Below are positions 62,943 to 64,000 of a stretch of DNA of 64,000 nt, piece by piece (position 1 is the first letter of the stretch; each line of letters starts with the position of its first letter). Under the pieces are notes generated by a model that saw nothing but the letters and a program-made list of their open reading frames with translations, had not been told where the DNA came from and did not search any database. A program made the position numbers and the translations under genes. The stretch is from assembly GCA_032622095.1 (NCBI GenBank), contig CP136063.1, positions 10,335,814-10,399,813 on the forward strand, written 5' to 3'. This DNA is from Siphonodentalium dalli. Taxonomy: Eukaryota > Mollusca > Scaphopoda > Gadilida > Siphonodentaliidae.

Positions 62943-63325
62943 TGTTAAAAAAAATGTCCTCTCCGAGAATTCAAGCATAGAACCCAGAGATTTTCTGGAA
63001 GACATTGGTTTATATTGAACTTTAACCATTCTGTTAATGAGAATGGGGTGTAGTAATAATATACTATATTAAAATACAGTTTATGCAACATGCTGTGTCC
63101 AATTTGAGCTACTAAAGTGTTATTTCATTTATTTCCATTGAGGAAATTCAGGTCTGCTCAACTGCAATTGTCTGAGTACATTGTCAATCTGAAGAATTTC
63201 TTGATTATTGATAATCATGTCATTGATTACAAATGGTTTGATGGAAGTGTTGTTCGTAAAACATATGTTTCTCAATAGTTAAATATAATTGTCTTGAATT
63301 ATCGGAGAGGACACATTTTTTAACA
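62943..63325. mobile_element. Possible small inverted-end element, 'gtcctctccga' family
   Basis: 'tgttaaaaaaaatgtcctct' (62943) and, complemented, 'tgttaaaaaatgtgtcctct' (ending at 63325) are inverted, and the match continues through ccgagaatt. A third copy of the word lies alone at 62785-62810. No target duplication was recognised. Confidence 0.5.
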
Positions 63326-64000
63326 CATTACAGAGTATCTACACTTACTTGCAATATTAAAGGAATAATCCATGTGTGTGTACATATAATAACATTGGAA
63401 TACCATAGGACCCGTAAACTGAGATAAATAAACACAGTTCATACCCTGGTGGTCAGTATAGCTCTCAATAAAATAGTTTAGACCATACAAAAGTATTATC
63501 CATATATTTATACAACCATAACATGAGGATTCTGCCCCTATGACCCCTCGATACACTCAATACAGATTACCACAGTTCATATAGCAAAACAGGAAGTAAC
63601 CCCCAATAGAATGATTTCACACATTACAATGTTTTACAAGTAACTTGGACGCTAAAATCAATAATAATCAATGTTAATCTTCTAAGCGCCCCATGGCCCC
63701 TAAATTTCAATGAACCATGACAGGATGAATAAATTGGAAATTATGGTTCATCGCAATAATCCACACAATGTTTATCTGCCTTCTTGGACTGGATTTTTTT
63801 TTTTTAAGTTCTTATTTTATTTAGAGTTATCTGACCCTTTTAATGCCTCCTGACTAGGACCATTTGAAGCCCCTGACATGATAAACTGAAGATAGCCCAT
63901 TTTCCAAATGCTCTATAGCACTCAATAGATTTGTTTCATACATACCGGTAGAAAAGCATTGATTTCTGTTCTCGACATTAAATCCATGACAACCCCATAG
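63326..64000. other. No gene seen
   Basis: A+T-rich sequence with open frames of at most 78 residues; no repeat or transposon end noticed. Confidence 0.45.

Overview
This window is non-coding-rich genomic DNA from an animal, most likely a marine mollusc and perhaps a bivalve. The hints are a C2H2 zinc-finger gene with TGDRP linkers, hundreds of TACATGTA and ACCGGT words, interspersed repeats containing 'gccataactctgg' and 'ccaagatggcc', and many small transposons with inverted ends. There are no bacterial operons, and I found no rRNA, tRNA or CRISPR array. The species call is inference.

Layout. 1-17071 and 27750-34770 (about 24 kb together) are one satellite with a 62/63-bp monomer, arranged in higher-order repeats. 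The satellite is split by 17072-27749, which holds 2.7 near-identical tandem copies of an unrelated 3,958-bp unit. 34771-35896 is a flank of direct repeats and minisatellite leading into the only convincing gene, a single-ORF C2H2 zinc-finger protein at 35897-36817. 36818-41243 holds a 130-bp inverted repeat pair, a TTAA-flanked element with long inverted ends, small tandem repeats and a decayed zinc-finger array. 41244-64000 has no convincing gene. It is a patchwork of DNA transposons (a hAT-like element with a perfect 8-bp target duplication, a Harbinger-like element with a TAA duplication, and a four-element nest with TA duplications), tandem repeats and A+T-rich sequence.

Main result. The 63-bp satellite monomer appears to be a C2H2 zinc-finger repeat that lost 21 bp. 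Read in frame on the + strand it gives C-x2-C-x12-H followed by R-S-Y-P and the next C. This matches the fingers of the intact gene about 1.1 kb away, on the same strand, minus the seven residues carrying the second zinc histidine and most of the linker. By hand alignment the best monomer variant matches a finger of the gene at 46 of 63 bases. Many monomers carry TGA at the second cysteine codon, and 62-bp monomers break the frame, so the array is not a protein gene. A second decayed finger array at 40450-41243 has a two-finger period of about 145 bp. The locus therefore shows three fates of zinc-finger repeats: an intact gene, a rotting short array, and a large satellite.

Limits. All alignments and coordinates of repeat edges were made by eye; edges may be off by a few bases. 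No database search was possible, so transposon family names rest on target duplication length and terminal structure only.
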